Assembly (NCBI RefSeq): GCF_963675165.1
Contig: NC_087377.1
Coordinates: forward strand, 9,193,122 to 9,257,121
From: Halichondria panicea
Taxonomy: Eukaryota; Porifera; Demospongiae; Suberitida; Halichondriidae
Direction: 5' to 3'
Length of the DNA stretch: 64,000 nucleotides
Every line of letters begins with the position of its first letter. Within the stretch, counting starts at the first letter, position 1. The notes beneath the pieces are model-generated. The model saw only the letters and a program-made list of their open reading frames with translations. It did no database searches and was not told the DNA's origin. This document shows positions 47,601 through 58,805 of the stretch, piece by piece. Position numbers and translations under genes: made by a program.

Positions 47601-50600
47601 ACTTGGATGTCAGCTAATGGTATGGCTAGAGATACTCTGACAGTTACACTAACGTCCATACAGCCTGAAACCAATTATTGTTATTCTATTCATTTCAACC
47701 AAGGAGGGCTAACATTTGATGTGATGGGAACGTTCCGCTCAAGTGAGTTATGTATATCAGGAGTGCATGATTGCACTCCTGTGTATATGTATCCGACTAG
47801 AAAAACATTTGCAATGTGAAAAATTGCTAGGATTGGCCAGGGGTAGGGCTGGTAGATGAATCTGGAACACAGTCTATACTATGTATTGTACATGTTCATG
47901 ACGTTGTAACGGACACTGCACAAACGTTATGTAACCAAGGTTACCAGGTCTCATCCACCTCCTTTCCATCCCGAGTATGTCAGAGCGACAGTAGCTGGAG
48001 TGGAACTATTGTTGAGTGTATAGATTACCCCCGTCAGTGTATAAGTTTATTAAATGATTATGTTCTCTCGGGTGTACTTGTATAATTATATTAATTGTTA
48101 CTCCATGTCTTGTAGCCCTTATAGTTCCGACTTGGGTTATTGTTGTCACTGTATGTGTGGTTATCTTCTTTGCTGTTGGAATTATCGTGGGAATTTTGCT
48201 TACTCTATTCTGTCGGATTTGTGTACATGGAATTCAACAAAGTAAGTTTGTTTGGTAGTCCTACAGACTGCAAGAGTTAAACTACATGGTGATTATTCAT
48301 TGCAGGAAAGTGCGGCACTCTACTGCTGGTTATTCTTCTTATAATCGTGTTTGGCCTTGGAATTGGTATTCTCATTGGCTACTGCTGTGTGAAGAACAAG
48401 AAAGGTACATTGTGTACCCATACAACTGGTCTGCCTAGCTACTACTCAGAGAAAGATGGCAAGGAGCACTTGGAGTCTCAAGAAATAAAGTGAGTAACTA
48501 TATTTTTCTTACTCCTTCAATTTTTGTTACTATAGTCCACCTCCCGTCGACTCCCTGTATGCCGACCCCAACACCATTGAGCATCAGTCAGCCCCGGGCA
48601 CTGAGGACCAGTACGCCATGGTCGATAGAAAGGTCAAAAAGAACACAAAGCCAAAACCAACTCCACCAGAGGCTCTGTATCAGGTACTACTGTTTGCAGT
48701 ATAAAATGCATGCACTTGCTGTACCTTCTAGTTGTAGACTGATGTGTTTGTGTTCATCCTAAAATGTAAATTACCTGATGCTACCCTTAGTGCCTTGACT
48801 CTGTACAGCACTAACATGTACCAACATGTACCAGCCTCACAGCACCAGTATTATGTGTTCCGATGCTTGCTTCGGTCACTACTATTGTATATTATGCACT
48901 ACTGTTTTGTCTTCCTTATCTAGGACCCTAACAAGATTGAGCACGAGACCGCTGCCTCCGGAGATACTTACGCTGTGGTGGACAAGGCCAAGAAGTCCTC
49001 CAAGAAAGAAGGAGGGCCGGACGTGGTTCCACCAGCCAGCGAAGGGGTGAGTAGAGATGGTCTTGTCTGGTATGCAGTTGCTATTTCTATTGTAATGTGC
49101 ATGTACCTTGAATGTGTATGTGTCTAGGAAAGATTAGAGTAGTATGTACATGTAGCTTTCTGTATCCTTTGCATTGTGTGTACATGTAATTGCATGGATA
49201 GATTATTTTTCTCTTTGTCAACTTACATGTACACACATGGGATGAAGTATCATTAGAGTAAAACTTAAAGAGTTCAAGTACTTGTGAGTACTAGTTGAGT
49301 CAGCTGTGTACTATTGTAACAGCACGACTGTTCCCAGTACCTCTTTAGAGGTCAACAGAAGCCTTACTAAACACAATACTGTGATTATTACCCGAGGCCG
49401 TGCCGCGGCCAGCGGGTATAGTAGTCTGTTGGTTTGTTTGTTTGTTTGTTTGTTTGTGATGGGGTTTTCTACTCACCTGGATGCCATAGCGCTGCGTTTG
49501 CAGCATAGATAGCCTTCACACAACAATATCTTGATTTAAATAGTGGCAGATTTTGATGTTAAAGTTTCTTTGTCGAATAAAAGCGAGCAAAAGCTAAACT
49601 TGCCCGTTGGCAGCTGCTAACTACACGCGGCCTTTATTCGAGATACCCTATGTTACATTGTGATTTTTCCACATGGGTTACTTACAGCTGACGTGATCCT
49701 GTACCAGAAACAATGGAACAGGGTCACTAAAGTAGAAAGCTAGAATTACTACCTCTGCTGACTAGGTATTTGCAGCTGATTGATCCCGTAACATGAATAA
49801 GGGCCAAGAAAGTAGAATTGTGACTGGTTGTTGACTGACTCTGGATCCTATACTCTAGCCTGGAAGGAGCCATACTTCTCTTAGTCTAAGACTCAAGGCT
49901 TCTTTGCTGTGATCCCAGTCCACAGTGCATGTCTCATGTGACATACTCAATGTTTCAGCATCCCTACAGTCTGGTTTAGTTTTATTGCTCTTGAGTTGCT
50001 ATGCTAGTCATACATGCTACATGCACTGCATTATCACTCTTCTGGTTTCTTTATTATCATGTCACCAGCCGAGGGTTTGCACTTTAGTGCTCTAGTGAAC
50101 ATAGTACTGCCCTTTGCAGCTCACTTGGAAGTTTAGGGCAAATAGTAAATTGCAAAAAACCACTTAAGATAAGTGTAACAGTTTACGTAAGTAAACCACA
50201 ATACTATAGAGCAAGGGACCAAGTTTGGAATAGACCAGATCTTTATGTTTTGTTGTTGTAGTTTTTCACGCTATTTGTTATAGCTCACGTAAGCTCACGT
50301 GAAGTTTTGGCAAATAGTATTACAAAAAACCACTTGAGGTACTAAGTGTAACAGTTTACAGCTAAACCACAACTTGGCCAAATCTCTATCTATAAGTACT
50401 AAGTTTGGGCTGTAGGAGTAGCTTGATTACGACATAACTACCTGTTCGTCTAGCTATTTTTAAAATTGTTGACTGAGAAACAGCCTGCTGCTGAACCAGT
50501 CTCCAATTCTCTGCCACAATGACATAGTACGCCACTTAACTCCTCTTGATAAGGATTAGTTTTTCATGGTTACCCAACTAGTAGTTTATGCTGAATACTG

Positions 50601-53600
50601 TACTAGGTATAGCTAGATCTATATATCCACATAGAGATCTGAATCTTCTGTTCCAAAATTTAAACTTGGTCCCTTGCTCTATAGTATTGTGGTTTACTTG
50701 TGTAAACTGTTACACTTGTCTCAAGTGGTTTTTTGCAATTTACTATTTGCTCCAAACTTCCAAGTGAGCTGCAAAGGGCAGTACTGTACATGTACACAAT
50801 ACAAACGTGCATGTTATCAGTGACCTTATCTTCCCCAATGCTCATATTGGTGTACGTGTTTAGGAAGGAAGGGAAACCATAGTTTTTCTCTGGGTACTAT
50901 GTTATGGTTAGAACATGGGCATGAGGTATCTATGTATTATAGTGTCCCAAAGCTCGAGGGCTTTAGCCCGAGGGATGAGGGACACTATAACCATAGATAC
51001 CGAATGCACATGTTCTAACTGATTTAGATCCCAAAACCTATTGGCTACTAGAAATGCACTAGCTTAGCAACAGTCAACCTATATAAACAGCCAACCTAGC
51101 AACTGCATCATTATTCTTTTGAAAACTAATATCTGAAGTTGGCATCTCTGTGTCTCTACTAAATCTGTGGTCTCTATTCAAGTCAACCGGCCTGTTCCTT
51201 CACCTAAGTTTGCAGGATGGACAAAATTATAGTCCTAGCTCCACCCACAAAACTTAAACATCCAGCTCCTCCCCCAGTTTTGCAGCAAACAAGCCCAGCA
51301 CACTTCCCAAGAAACGAGCGGCTCGTACTACTCGAAAGGAAGACACCTAAGCTATAATTTGCAGCAAACAAGCCCAGCAAACGAGCGGCTCCTATACTAC
51401 TCTTGAACAAACCGAAAGGAACTTTAGGAAGAAGCCAAAGCTGAATCCCAGCACTTCCATACATCCAGCTCCTCCCCCATGCAGCCTTGCAGCAAAAAAG
51501 CACAGCACACTGCCCAAAAAACGAGCGTCTCCTACTACTCTCGAACAAAGTCAAAAAAAGAAACTAGAGCTTCTCTCTTTCATTCTAGTTCTGTTATTAT
51601 ATTACTAGACAAAGCATCTAGCTACAATAATTTTTATGTTATTACATGTATCTTCTTGTAAATCACAATACAATGTGCAATGTTGTAGTTGTAGTTTGTA
51701 GCCCAGAGCAATCTATAGTACCGGTACTATAGCTCATAGTTCCCTGCTAAATACCCTCAAATGGGATCTAATAATTTTGGTAGTTTATATTCAATAAGTT
51801 TATTGCCATCTTGTGAATGCTCATGTGCTAGGAAAACATGGCATGCCCAGCACAAAGTTACCATTTATAGCCAGCTAGTGCGGTATAGCAACTGTTCCTA
51901 ATAAGTAACTCTCTGATCATACAACTCTTTCCCTATTGATTGTGCACGTGCCCCTTTCAAAGAATATTCATTCTCAATCTAATGACATGGTGTTTGTCTT
52001 GACCACTGTCTAATGGATGAATGTTTGTGTGTTCATGAGAGGATCCAGTAGCACAAACAGTGCGACTAGAGTCACTTTCACTTTCCTGCTGTTGAATACA
52101 GCTGTTTTCTTGTTAGCAACACCACTGTGAATTGAGATACACGGTTACCATTGAGTGAATTTCCCGCCTAGCTGACCTTAATACAATTAACCTATTGTCA
52201 TAATGACGTGCTTTCTCACCTGCCAATTGCGGGTGTGTGTGTGTGTGTGTGTGTGTGTCTATTGCCTTAGTAGCGTTTGTTTTTTATTGTGAATTTACGT
52301 TAATAATAGTACACGTAAGACATTCCTCTATGGCGCATAGTATTGGTTGCTAATCAGCCCTGTTAGTAAGTGTGTGTCCTCTTGTGCGTTGTCTGCCGCT
52401 CTCTTTTTGCATTAGGTTGCATAGAATACCTTCAGTTTCAGTGATAGTGGCTCTGGTGTTCCCTGGTGTGCATGTTTGTTGTCATGTAAACAGCTTTATT
52501 CATAGAATGTACTCATAAATCCACCCCTAATGTTTGTGTGTACATGATTTAGGGGTAGATTTAAGAGAACGTGATAAAACCTTCCGTTGCTCCTTGATAG
52601 CGGTACCATTGTGAATTGCAGTTGTCATAACTAGCCTCTGACCTTCATTTCCAAAGAAAGTGATCATGCTTTCTGGTTTTTGATACAACACTGATTTCTC
52701 TGTATACATGTACATGACTTAGATAGTGAAAAGTTAGCGTAATAGAACCATAAATTGAAGCATCAACTCATAATTATGATTTAACACATTTTTGCTAAAA
52801 GGTGACTATGAGTGGTTACTTGCCAACCATTTGACACTACTGTGAGATGTATAAACACCCACTTTAGTAGTGGTACCCTAAGTACTTGGTTGTCATGTGC
52901 AATTGTTAATCATGGGTCAGCAGTTATTTACTAGCACCTTTACTGTATCGTATACAATGTGTACTGCGTGCCATTCACATGTACATTGTACAGTACTACC
53001 CCAGCCCACGTTAGTCAGCACACAGCTGTGGTAATATCCCTGCTTTCTTATAGTTATGGTCATGAATCAGGTATCATATTTCATGTGCAAATGTGTAGGG
53101 TGTGGCTGGCCAATATTCATAGCCATATAGAGCTGACCTTTGACAATAACACTCTTACAGTGCTTTTCAATCACAGTTGAATGTTGAAATGAGTACTCAC
53201 AATACAAGCCACTAAACCATAAAGCTGTGACAGCCACACCTAGACTCATGCAGCTTTGTGGTTTAGTGGCTTGTCATAGAGTGTACTCATTTCAACATAG
53301 AATGATCTTCAACCTACTTGAATACATAACATTCATACACACATGTGTTGCACCCAATAGCCAGCCAGTGGCTGTGCAATGTTCCTTACCGTATAGCGGG
53401 TAATTTTCAGGGGACAAAATATTCGTGGTTCAGCAATATTGAGACATTTCGTGGGTAATATTTCCGTGGTTGCTGCTTGCACTACAGGTAAAGGTAGGCA
53501 AGGTCGCTTCATTCGTGGGTAAAATATTTGTGGTCAGACCTCCAACCACGAAAACAACGAATATTTTGTCCCACGAAAATGACACGCTATAATTATGTAG

Positions 53601-54398
53601 TTTAATGCAATTAAACGTAGTTAACGCCAAGTATGAGCCGCGGGTTAAGTCGAGTGTTGAGCATGCACGTGGTGGACCACGTGGTAGTATCAGTCGCATG
53701 TGTCAGAAAAGAAGGCAAACTGATATTTCCCGCCCACCCGCCCCTTTAGTTGAGTGTTTATAGTGTGCTTTAAGTTTTCCTCCGGCTAGGTCTCCTAGCC
53801 ATGATCAGCGTTCTTCCGCAGGGGGGGATTAATTAAGGGGAGCTGTTATGAATACCCAGCTTCCTTGTGATCACCCTATACATAGCTATGAATAAGATTT
53901 GCCCTAAACAGGGTAAACATGAATAACCATCTGTCTACTTATGTTCATGTTTTCATTTCTTATGCTGAAAGCTAACATTCAAGTTTGCTTAACAGATGTC
54001 CATTGTCTAAATAGCAATGGTAAACAAGTTCTGTTATTATGTCTGATCATAATAACATTCATTCTGACATTATACAGCTACCATTACACTAATCATTACA
54101 CTGTAGTGTACTGTATAGTAAAGGGCCACACTTGAAATATCTATGTATAGCTGGGTATCCAACTTCTGCGCTTTTACAATAGTTATCGTTGTTAATGGAC
54201 TTGCTAATGTGTTTATGCAAAAAAATTATTGTATAAACCATTATTTTACTATAATTATTGCCTATGCACACACACACATACACATTCACCACTTAGCTGA
54301 CCTATGCTCTGAGCAGCAAACGTCCAAAGCCAGGCAGTGGTCGACAGGCACCCCAACAACCCGGAGAATATCCAAAAGAACATCCTGTGGAGTATTGA
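44640..54398 (+). CDS. Receptor C: paired paralog of receptor B with tyrosine-rich tail
   Basis: Exons: 44640-44651, 44705-44759 (new signal peptide, MVPVVITYLLFMLGTFF), 46239-46601 (Ig-like), 46728-46991 (FN3), 47046-47137, 47208-47415, 47467-47742 (FN3-like), 47841-48032 (sushi remnant, CNQGYQ...SWSGTIVEC), 48116-48241 (membrane helix 1), 48306-48489 (membrane helix 2), 48536-48683 and 48924-49046 (tail repeats), 54297-54398 (tail end). All borders are GT-AG and phases match, total 715 codons. The ectodomain is near-identical to receptor B. Tail tyrosines: SLYADPN, DQYAMVD, ALYQDPN, DTYAVVD, LTYALS and GEYPKEHPVEY; Y-A-x-V-D sites are plausible SH2-domain targets. The two tail exons are duplicates of each other. 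The last intron is 5.25 kb and its exon was joined by phase and content only. The sushi domain lacks its usual first half. Ligand and signalling direction are unknown. Confidence 0.82.
45354..45540 (+). other. Unassigned open stretch in receptor C intron 2
   Basis: An open frame (to 45659) contains ITEQAQLLSEGRNVFAMVFN and ends near a possible donor at 45535. It resembles coding sequence but has no family I recognise, and inserting it would break the phase between receptor C exons 2 and 3. The following part is an AGCCTCG-type repeat. Confidence 0.2.
46239..47795 (+). repeat. Inverted duplication tract 1, copy in receptor C
   Basis: Partner of 31712-33287. It spans the Ig-like exon to just beyond the third FN3-like exon, introns included. 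It contains the palindrome GTGCATGAATATTCATGCAC (46634-46653), shared with receptor B's matching intron. Similarity stops abruptly before the sushi exon. Confidence 0.9.
48116..48241 (+). other. Symmetric cassette exon encoding a membrane helix
   Basis: 126 bp, phase 1 at both ends, encoding one strongly hydrophobic helix (VIVVTVCVVIFFAVGIIVGI) ending CRICVHG. The next exon encodes a second helix. Skipping this exon keeps the frame and leaves a single-pass protein. Including it gives two helices and would put the tyrosine tail on the other side of the membrane. Confidence 0.65.
49385..49630 (+). repeat. Family R repeat, copy 3
   Basis: Starts ATTACCCGAGGCCGTGCCGC, then GTATAGTAGTCTGTTGGTT and a TTTG microsatellite, CACCTGGATGCCATAG and GATTTTGATGTTAAAG. 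Inverted relative to 17280-17440 and 2971-3360. In the last intron of receptor C. Confidence 0.6.
49692..50093 (-). repeat. Dispersed repeat, copy 2 (partner of 1193-1926)
   Basis: Reverse complement of the 1.2-1.9 kb repeat, without the MITE inserted there. It lies in the last intron of receptor C, upstream of the 50.1-50.8 kb foldback. Confidence 0.75.
50094..50796. mobile_element. Foldback element, arms of about 130 bp
   Basis: CTTTGCAGCTCACTTGGAAG through ACTATAGAGCAAGGGACCAA at the left is mirrored at 50667-50796. A third, partial copy of the same arm in the left-arm orientation (AAAACCACTTGAGGTAC) lies at 50285-50365. No protein. In receptor C's last intron. Confidence 0.75.
50885..51010. 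repeat. Short palindrome around GCTCGAGGGCTTTAGCCCGA
   Basis: GGTATCTATGTATTATAGTGTCCC pairs, in shorter blocks, with GGGACACTATAACCATAGATACC-like sequence around a GCTTTAGC centre. It would form a hairpin. Non-coding. Confidence 0.5.
51236..51556. repeat. Three irregular tandem units, TTGCAGCAAACAAGCCCAGC
   Basis: TTGCAGCAAACAAGCCCAGC and AACGAGCGGCTC...TACTACTC occur three times with variable spacing. CATCCAGCTCCTCCCCC occurs twice. Minus-strand open frame over it is a by-product of the repeat. Confidence 0.6.
52231..52257. repeat. GT microsatellite
   Basis: A perfect GT dinucleotide run of about 13 units in receptor C's last intron. Confidence 0.9.
53178..53303. repeat. Foldback, arms of about 55 bp
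   Basis: TGTTGAAATGAGTACTC and ACAAGCCACTAAACCA at the left are mirrored at the right by TGGTTTAGTGGCTTGT and GAGTGTACTCATTTCAACA. Confidence 0.7.
53391..53593. mobile_element. MITE with CGTATAGCGGGTAATTTTC end
   Basis: ATAGCGGGTAATTTTCAGGG at the left pairs with CCCACGAAAATGACACGCTA at the right. The interior has repeated TTCGTGG/CCACGAA blocks. Half copies lie at 41735-41770 and around 28200-28390, the latter in receptor B's intron. Confidence 0.65.
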
Positions 54399-54556
54399 AG
54401 CGTGGATCATGGCAACACCTCTCAGCTGTAAACAAGAGAACATCGATTTAAGAAACGAACAAAAGAGTAACTCTGTTGCTAGGTTATATTTGACTTGATT
54501 GTAGGTGTGTATAGTGTAGCTAGTTAGCGTTGTAGTAATAAGCACGAGATGCTGAA

Positions 54557-54562
54557 AATAAA
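54557..54562 (+). terminator. Poly(A) signal AATAAA of receptor C
   Basis: The first canonical AATAAA after the receptor C stop (54396-54398), about 160 bases downstream. It supports the placement of the last exon. Confidence 0.5.
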
Positions 54563-54569
54563 ATTACGT

Positions 54570-55780
54570 GTGAACACAGTCATCCCCTACCCCTAACCCT
54601 CCTTTATAACCTCTCATTACTAGTATGGGTGTTTTTGTACCGTCATGCAGAGTAGACAATTTATTTACTGATTTATAACAGTCCTGGGGGACATTAAAAA
54701 TGTTATTGAATGTCAATTTCCGTGGATCATAGCATGCTGGGTTGAGGATAGGCATGGCTTTACTAGAATATTATATGTTATAGGTAAAGATCATTCAGAG
54801 TCAAAGTCAAATTATTGTAGCAGGTATTAATGGGTAAAGATCAACATTGTTAGATGCTCCTATTAAATGATCATGAGCACATGCACCAGCATGCATGCTC
54901 TTTTCATGCAGCATCACATCCATAAGTGTTATATAGTGTGGTGAGTTGTTCTGTACACATTTATATATATACACTTGTATGTACATAATTATATATCCCT
55001 CAATCATGATGCAACTTTACATGTATACGCTGATACTGGCATGACTCAGGTTAAGGTGTTGTTGTGATGATGGGATGAAAAGAACAACCTAAAAAAAGCT
55101 AGCCAGATTTCGTCGTGATCACGATGAAAAACAACAAACGTCTATACCTGCTTAGCTAGCGCCAGGCCTCTGCACCCTACCATGCATTGGGATATTTGAT
55201 TGAGGTGAGTGATTATCAATTGTAATGGATGCTTTGTGTCAATTGTAAATTCAGAGGTGATAATCGAGATACATGATCTTCAGTAAGACAGATTCCCTGC
55301 ATGTCATTCAACATTTCCCGGACCCCCTTGTCACTATCCCTAAATCGACATGTATAGGCATTGGCGGATTATGCTAGCATAATTATTATTTAAATATATA
55401 CTCCTGAGCATTGAGAATAATGCTCGGCTTTAACGAGAAAAACGAGAAGTTTGAAAGCAAAAAACTGCCAAAAGTTTTGTTTTATCAACAGATCGAATAT
55501 TGTAGAAGACTTGCCTGTACAGCTGGCTGCTATGTAATACAATTAGTGAACATAACATATTGACGATGTAACTAATCATACATGCTTAGTTTTTTGTGTA
55601 CTTCATTAATTCCTGAAATTCTGTTTTATATGCTGTGACTCTGACTCTTCATTAGACTCCTAAACTCAATGTGAATTACTTCATGCAGAATCAATCTATA
55701 CATTGAGGAGAATAACTAAAGAATATAAATACGTAGGTCACCACCAATTCAGCAAGGCCTATCGATGTGCATACCCATCT
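54570..55780. other. No feature recognised
   Basis: AT-rich sequence after receptor C. Short ORFs only, none with a recognisable product or clear repeat ends. Confidence 0.4.
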
Positions 55781-55781
55781 A

Positions 55782-56082
55782 CAGTACAACCTCGATTATC
55801 CGGCCCTCCATTATCCGGAACCTCGATTATCCGGCTTGGCAGTTTTATTTTTATCAGATTAGAAAATGGGCGTGTCCCTTAAATGCGCATGCGCGTTACA
55901 GCTGTTACCATGGAGACATGCCTGCTTATCTTCTACGCATGCGCAGATATAACCATGTGGCACTGCTGTTTATTAATAAAGTGGGTGGATCAAGGCGTGG
56001 TTTATCTATTCGATTATCCGACATATTCACTTATCCGGCCTGCTTCTGGAACCAAGGTGTCCGGATAATCAAGGTTCTACAG
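55782..56082. mobile_element. Tigger/pogo-like MITE, copy 2
   Basis: Same orientation and core as 22236-22534. CAGTACAACCTCGATTATCC at the left, CCGGATAATCAAGGTTCTAC at the right, TA on both sides. Confidence 0.87.
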
Positions 56083-56736
56083 TACTAAACTTTATTGTAA
56101 AGTAATCAAAACACTTACAGTGGAATCCATATTGCTTACACAAATTCCAAAACACTGAAAAATTAACTTAGCATTGAATCATTAATTTAAAATCATTTTC
56201 CTATAATTTTAGTGCCTACGGTATATAAAGGTTTTATTTGCCTTTTATAAGCTATAAGGTGAACAGGTTAAGAAAATACATGCTCCCGCGGCAAAAATGT
56301 AATGTACCTAGCAAGAACATTTTTAATAACCGACAGTTGAATGCATAATTATAGTCTTTACAGAAAGACTCCAGCCAGCTGCTCAAGGATTACTTAAGGG
56401 CTTCCATTGGTTTCTAGTGCAAAATACAGATTGTGGTGAAAATAATGACTCACAAGCTGGAAATACCAGGCACGTATAAATTTCCAACCAAAGTTGTCTC
56501 ATTGCTAATAATTATTCTACCAATTTTGAGCATTATGGACGTGGCCTAATTTTAGTCGTCCTCACTTAATGATGATTGCAACGTAGTGCGCAGTGTAGTA
56601 ATTATAATTATGCACTTTTATGAGCTAAAAGTTAATACTTGCACCAGCACACAGCAAGTATATTTATCACTGAATGATAAATGGACCCATTAAATGCAAC
56701 TTTAAGTACAAATGCATTGTACAGAATCAGCCTAAC

Positions 56737-57888
56737 ACATATGAGGGGTGAGTAGTGCCAAAAGGAGGATGTTTTTAGGAGGGGGGTGTTTGTTTGGTGG
56801 CGGCGGCTTAACCTCGAAGGTGTCGGCGGGTGTTTACTTGCTGGCGGCGGCTTAATTTCGAAGGTGGCGGCGGGTATTTAATAGGTGGCGGCAGCTTAAC
56901 CTCGAATGTGGCGGAGGCTGTTTCCTTCTTCTATCTATGGTGGCGGCATGGAGTGTAGAGACTCTATCTACGGTGGCGGCGGCTTAACCTCGAGGTTACG
57001 TCGGGTTTTACTTGGTGGAGGCGGCTTAGCCTCGAATATATTAATGTGGATGTGAATAAGATAATGTTGGACCACTTGACCTTTAACTAATTAAAGTTAT
57101 CTTGGCAGACTACTTCTCAAGCTTGTTTTTAGTGTCTGGGAGGGATTGTGGAGTGGTCAAGACCAGTCCAGACAGTTGCTCTAGCGCTGACCTGATATCA
57201 GGCTGCTCATGGTCTCGAGGCTAGCTAGCACAGGAGCAACCCTCTGTTTCTCTATTAGCTAAGGTCAAGTGGTTCTAACCTCATCTATATTCACGGCTGG
57301 CCTTTACATTTTCGAGGCTAAGCCGCCGCCACCAACCACATTGCCGTCACCAACTGACACTCGCCGCCACCCTGGAGGTTAAGCCGCCGCCAACAACTGA
57401 CACCTGCCGCCACCCTCGAGGTTAAGCCGCCACCACCAAGTAAACACCGCCGCCTCCTAATGCACCTATCAATGTCAAGCCCCACCCCTGACATACGGGC
57501 AGTATAGGGGCATTAGTAGGGGGTTATACTGCTTTTAGCACTCACTTTCCCCCCAACACAGGGGCTTTTGCATCAACATTTTTCCCAGCAATTTTGAGGG
57601 CGGGGCCAATGTTTGCGCATGCGCATCATAAAGTTGCCATGTGTTAGATTAGCTGACAAAAAAATCTAAATCCCCTGTTAATCCCCAGTGTACCCCCACC
57701 ATATATACAAGGGATTGATAGGGGATTATACACATGAGGAACCCCCACCCATTGGGCATTCATTAATTGAAAATGTATAATCCCCACCCAATCCCCTATA
57801 CTGCCCGTATATCAGGGGTGGGGCTTGACATTGATAGGTGCATAACACAGCAAATTCGTTTTCTTTTGGCACTATTCACCTCTCATAA
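56737..57888. mobile_element. Foldback element with GGTGGCGGCGGCTTAACCTC subrepeats, split by a nested MITE
   Basis: The outer ends ATGAGGGGTGAGTAGTGCCA and, inverted, TGGCACTATTCACCTCTCAT pair. Inside each end lie several copies of GGTGGCGGCGGCTTAACCTC in inverted orientation, five or six at the left and three or four at the right. A separate 382-bp element at 57461-57842 interrupts the right arm. No protein. Confidence 0.8.
57461..57842. mobile_element. Nested MITE, TIR TGCACCTATCAATGTCAAGC, TAA duplication
   Basis: TIR TGCACCTATCAATGTCAAGC continues CCCACCCCTGA and CGGGCAGTATAGGGG at both ends. TAA is duplicated (57458-57460 and 57843-57845). A three-base TWA-type target fits PIF/Harbinger elements. 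It lies inside the right arm of 56737-57888, so it is the younger insertion. Confidence 0.82.
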
Positions 57889-58805
57889 ACACATAGCTCA
57901 CAATCATGTACATATACCTAACCAACCTTTGCAGTCTGTGAACTCTCAGTATTCTGGCTAGGCCTTATCTTGTCACTCTTTGTTATGATGTGCAAATCCC
58001 AATTTTTGTTAATTGTTTGCGGCCCCAATTTTATATACATAATACTCCGGAAGTGAATTTATGGCTGTGGTTACCAAATTATACCACAATACTATTTATT
58101 GTTATAGTAGCCTCAATAATTTTCGTGGGAAGAGATTATATGCATGGTTGCATTTAGCAGCCAGGTTGTGTATTGATTGATAAGACGAATTCTTATAATT
58201 ATTGTGTCTACATGCATGCATGTCTGTTCTTCATAATTAAAGAGAGTAACAAGCACTAAGGTTGTGTATGCGCAAGTAAGGTATACGGTTAGTGTGTTTG
58301 TGTAGAATTGCTATACAGCTGCTCCAGGGTCAATGAAGTGAAAGTAAGAGCTTTTATTGGCTTCTAGTAATTATGTTTTCAATTTTGTGGGTTTGCAAAA
58401 TACAGCTTCGTTCTTAATACTTTGAGGCCATTGCAGTCTTTTCAGAGTTGTGCGTAGCAAAATCTGTTGCCTAAGTAGGCTTGCACTAGCGAAATAGCTA
58501 GGGCAGAGTAGTAGCTGCAAGAGTGGGCGGAATTGACTTAGCCCACTAATTAGCGTTTCTTTCAAGGATACAATCCAAAAGTGAGAGAGAGAGTATCGAA
58601 AAAGTAGATTACACTTGGATTGGTGAGTGTGCAAATTCCAAGCCCATGACAGATACAGGAAGTCACGTTGCTCTCTGCATACATCTGATGCACAGTACGC
58701 CTACGTTCGATATACTCTTGATACATCTCAATGCTGTAGTGCGCACTTCGTCTTGTGATAAGTAAGACGCATGGAATGCAATAAAATTAATGCATATGCA
58801 AAATG

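Noticed and set aside
54255-54545. 96-residue minus-strand ORF
   Set aside because: Lies opposite the last coding exon of receptor C and its flanks; no independent support.
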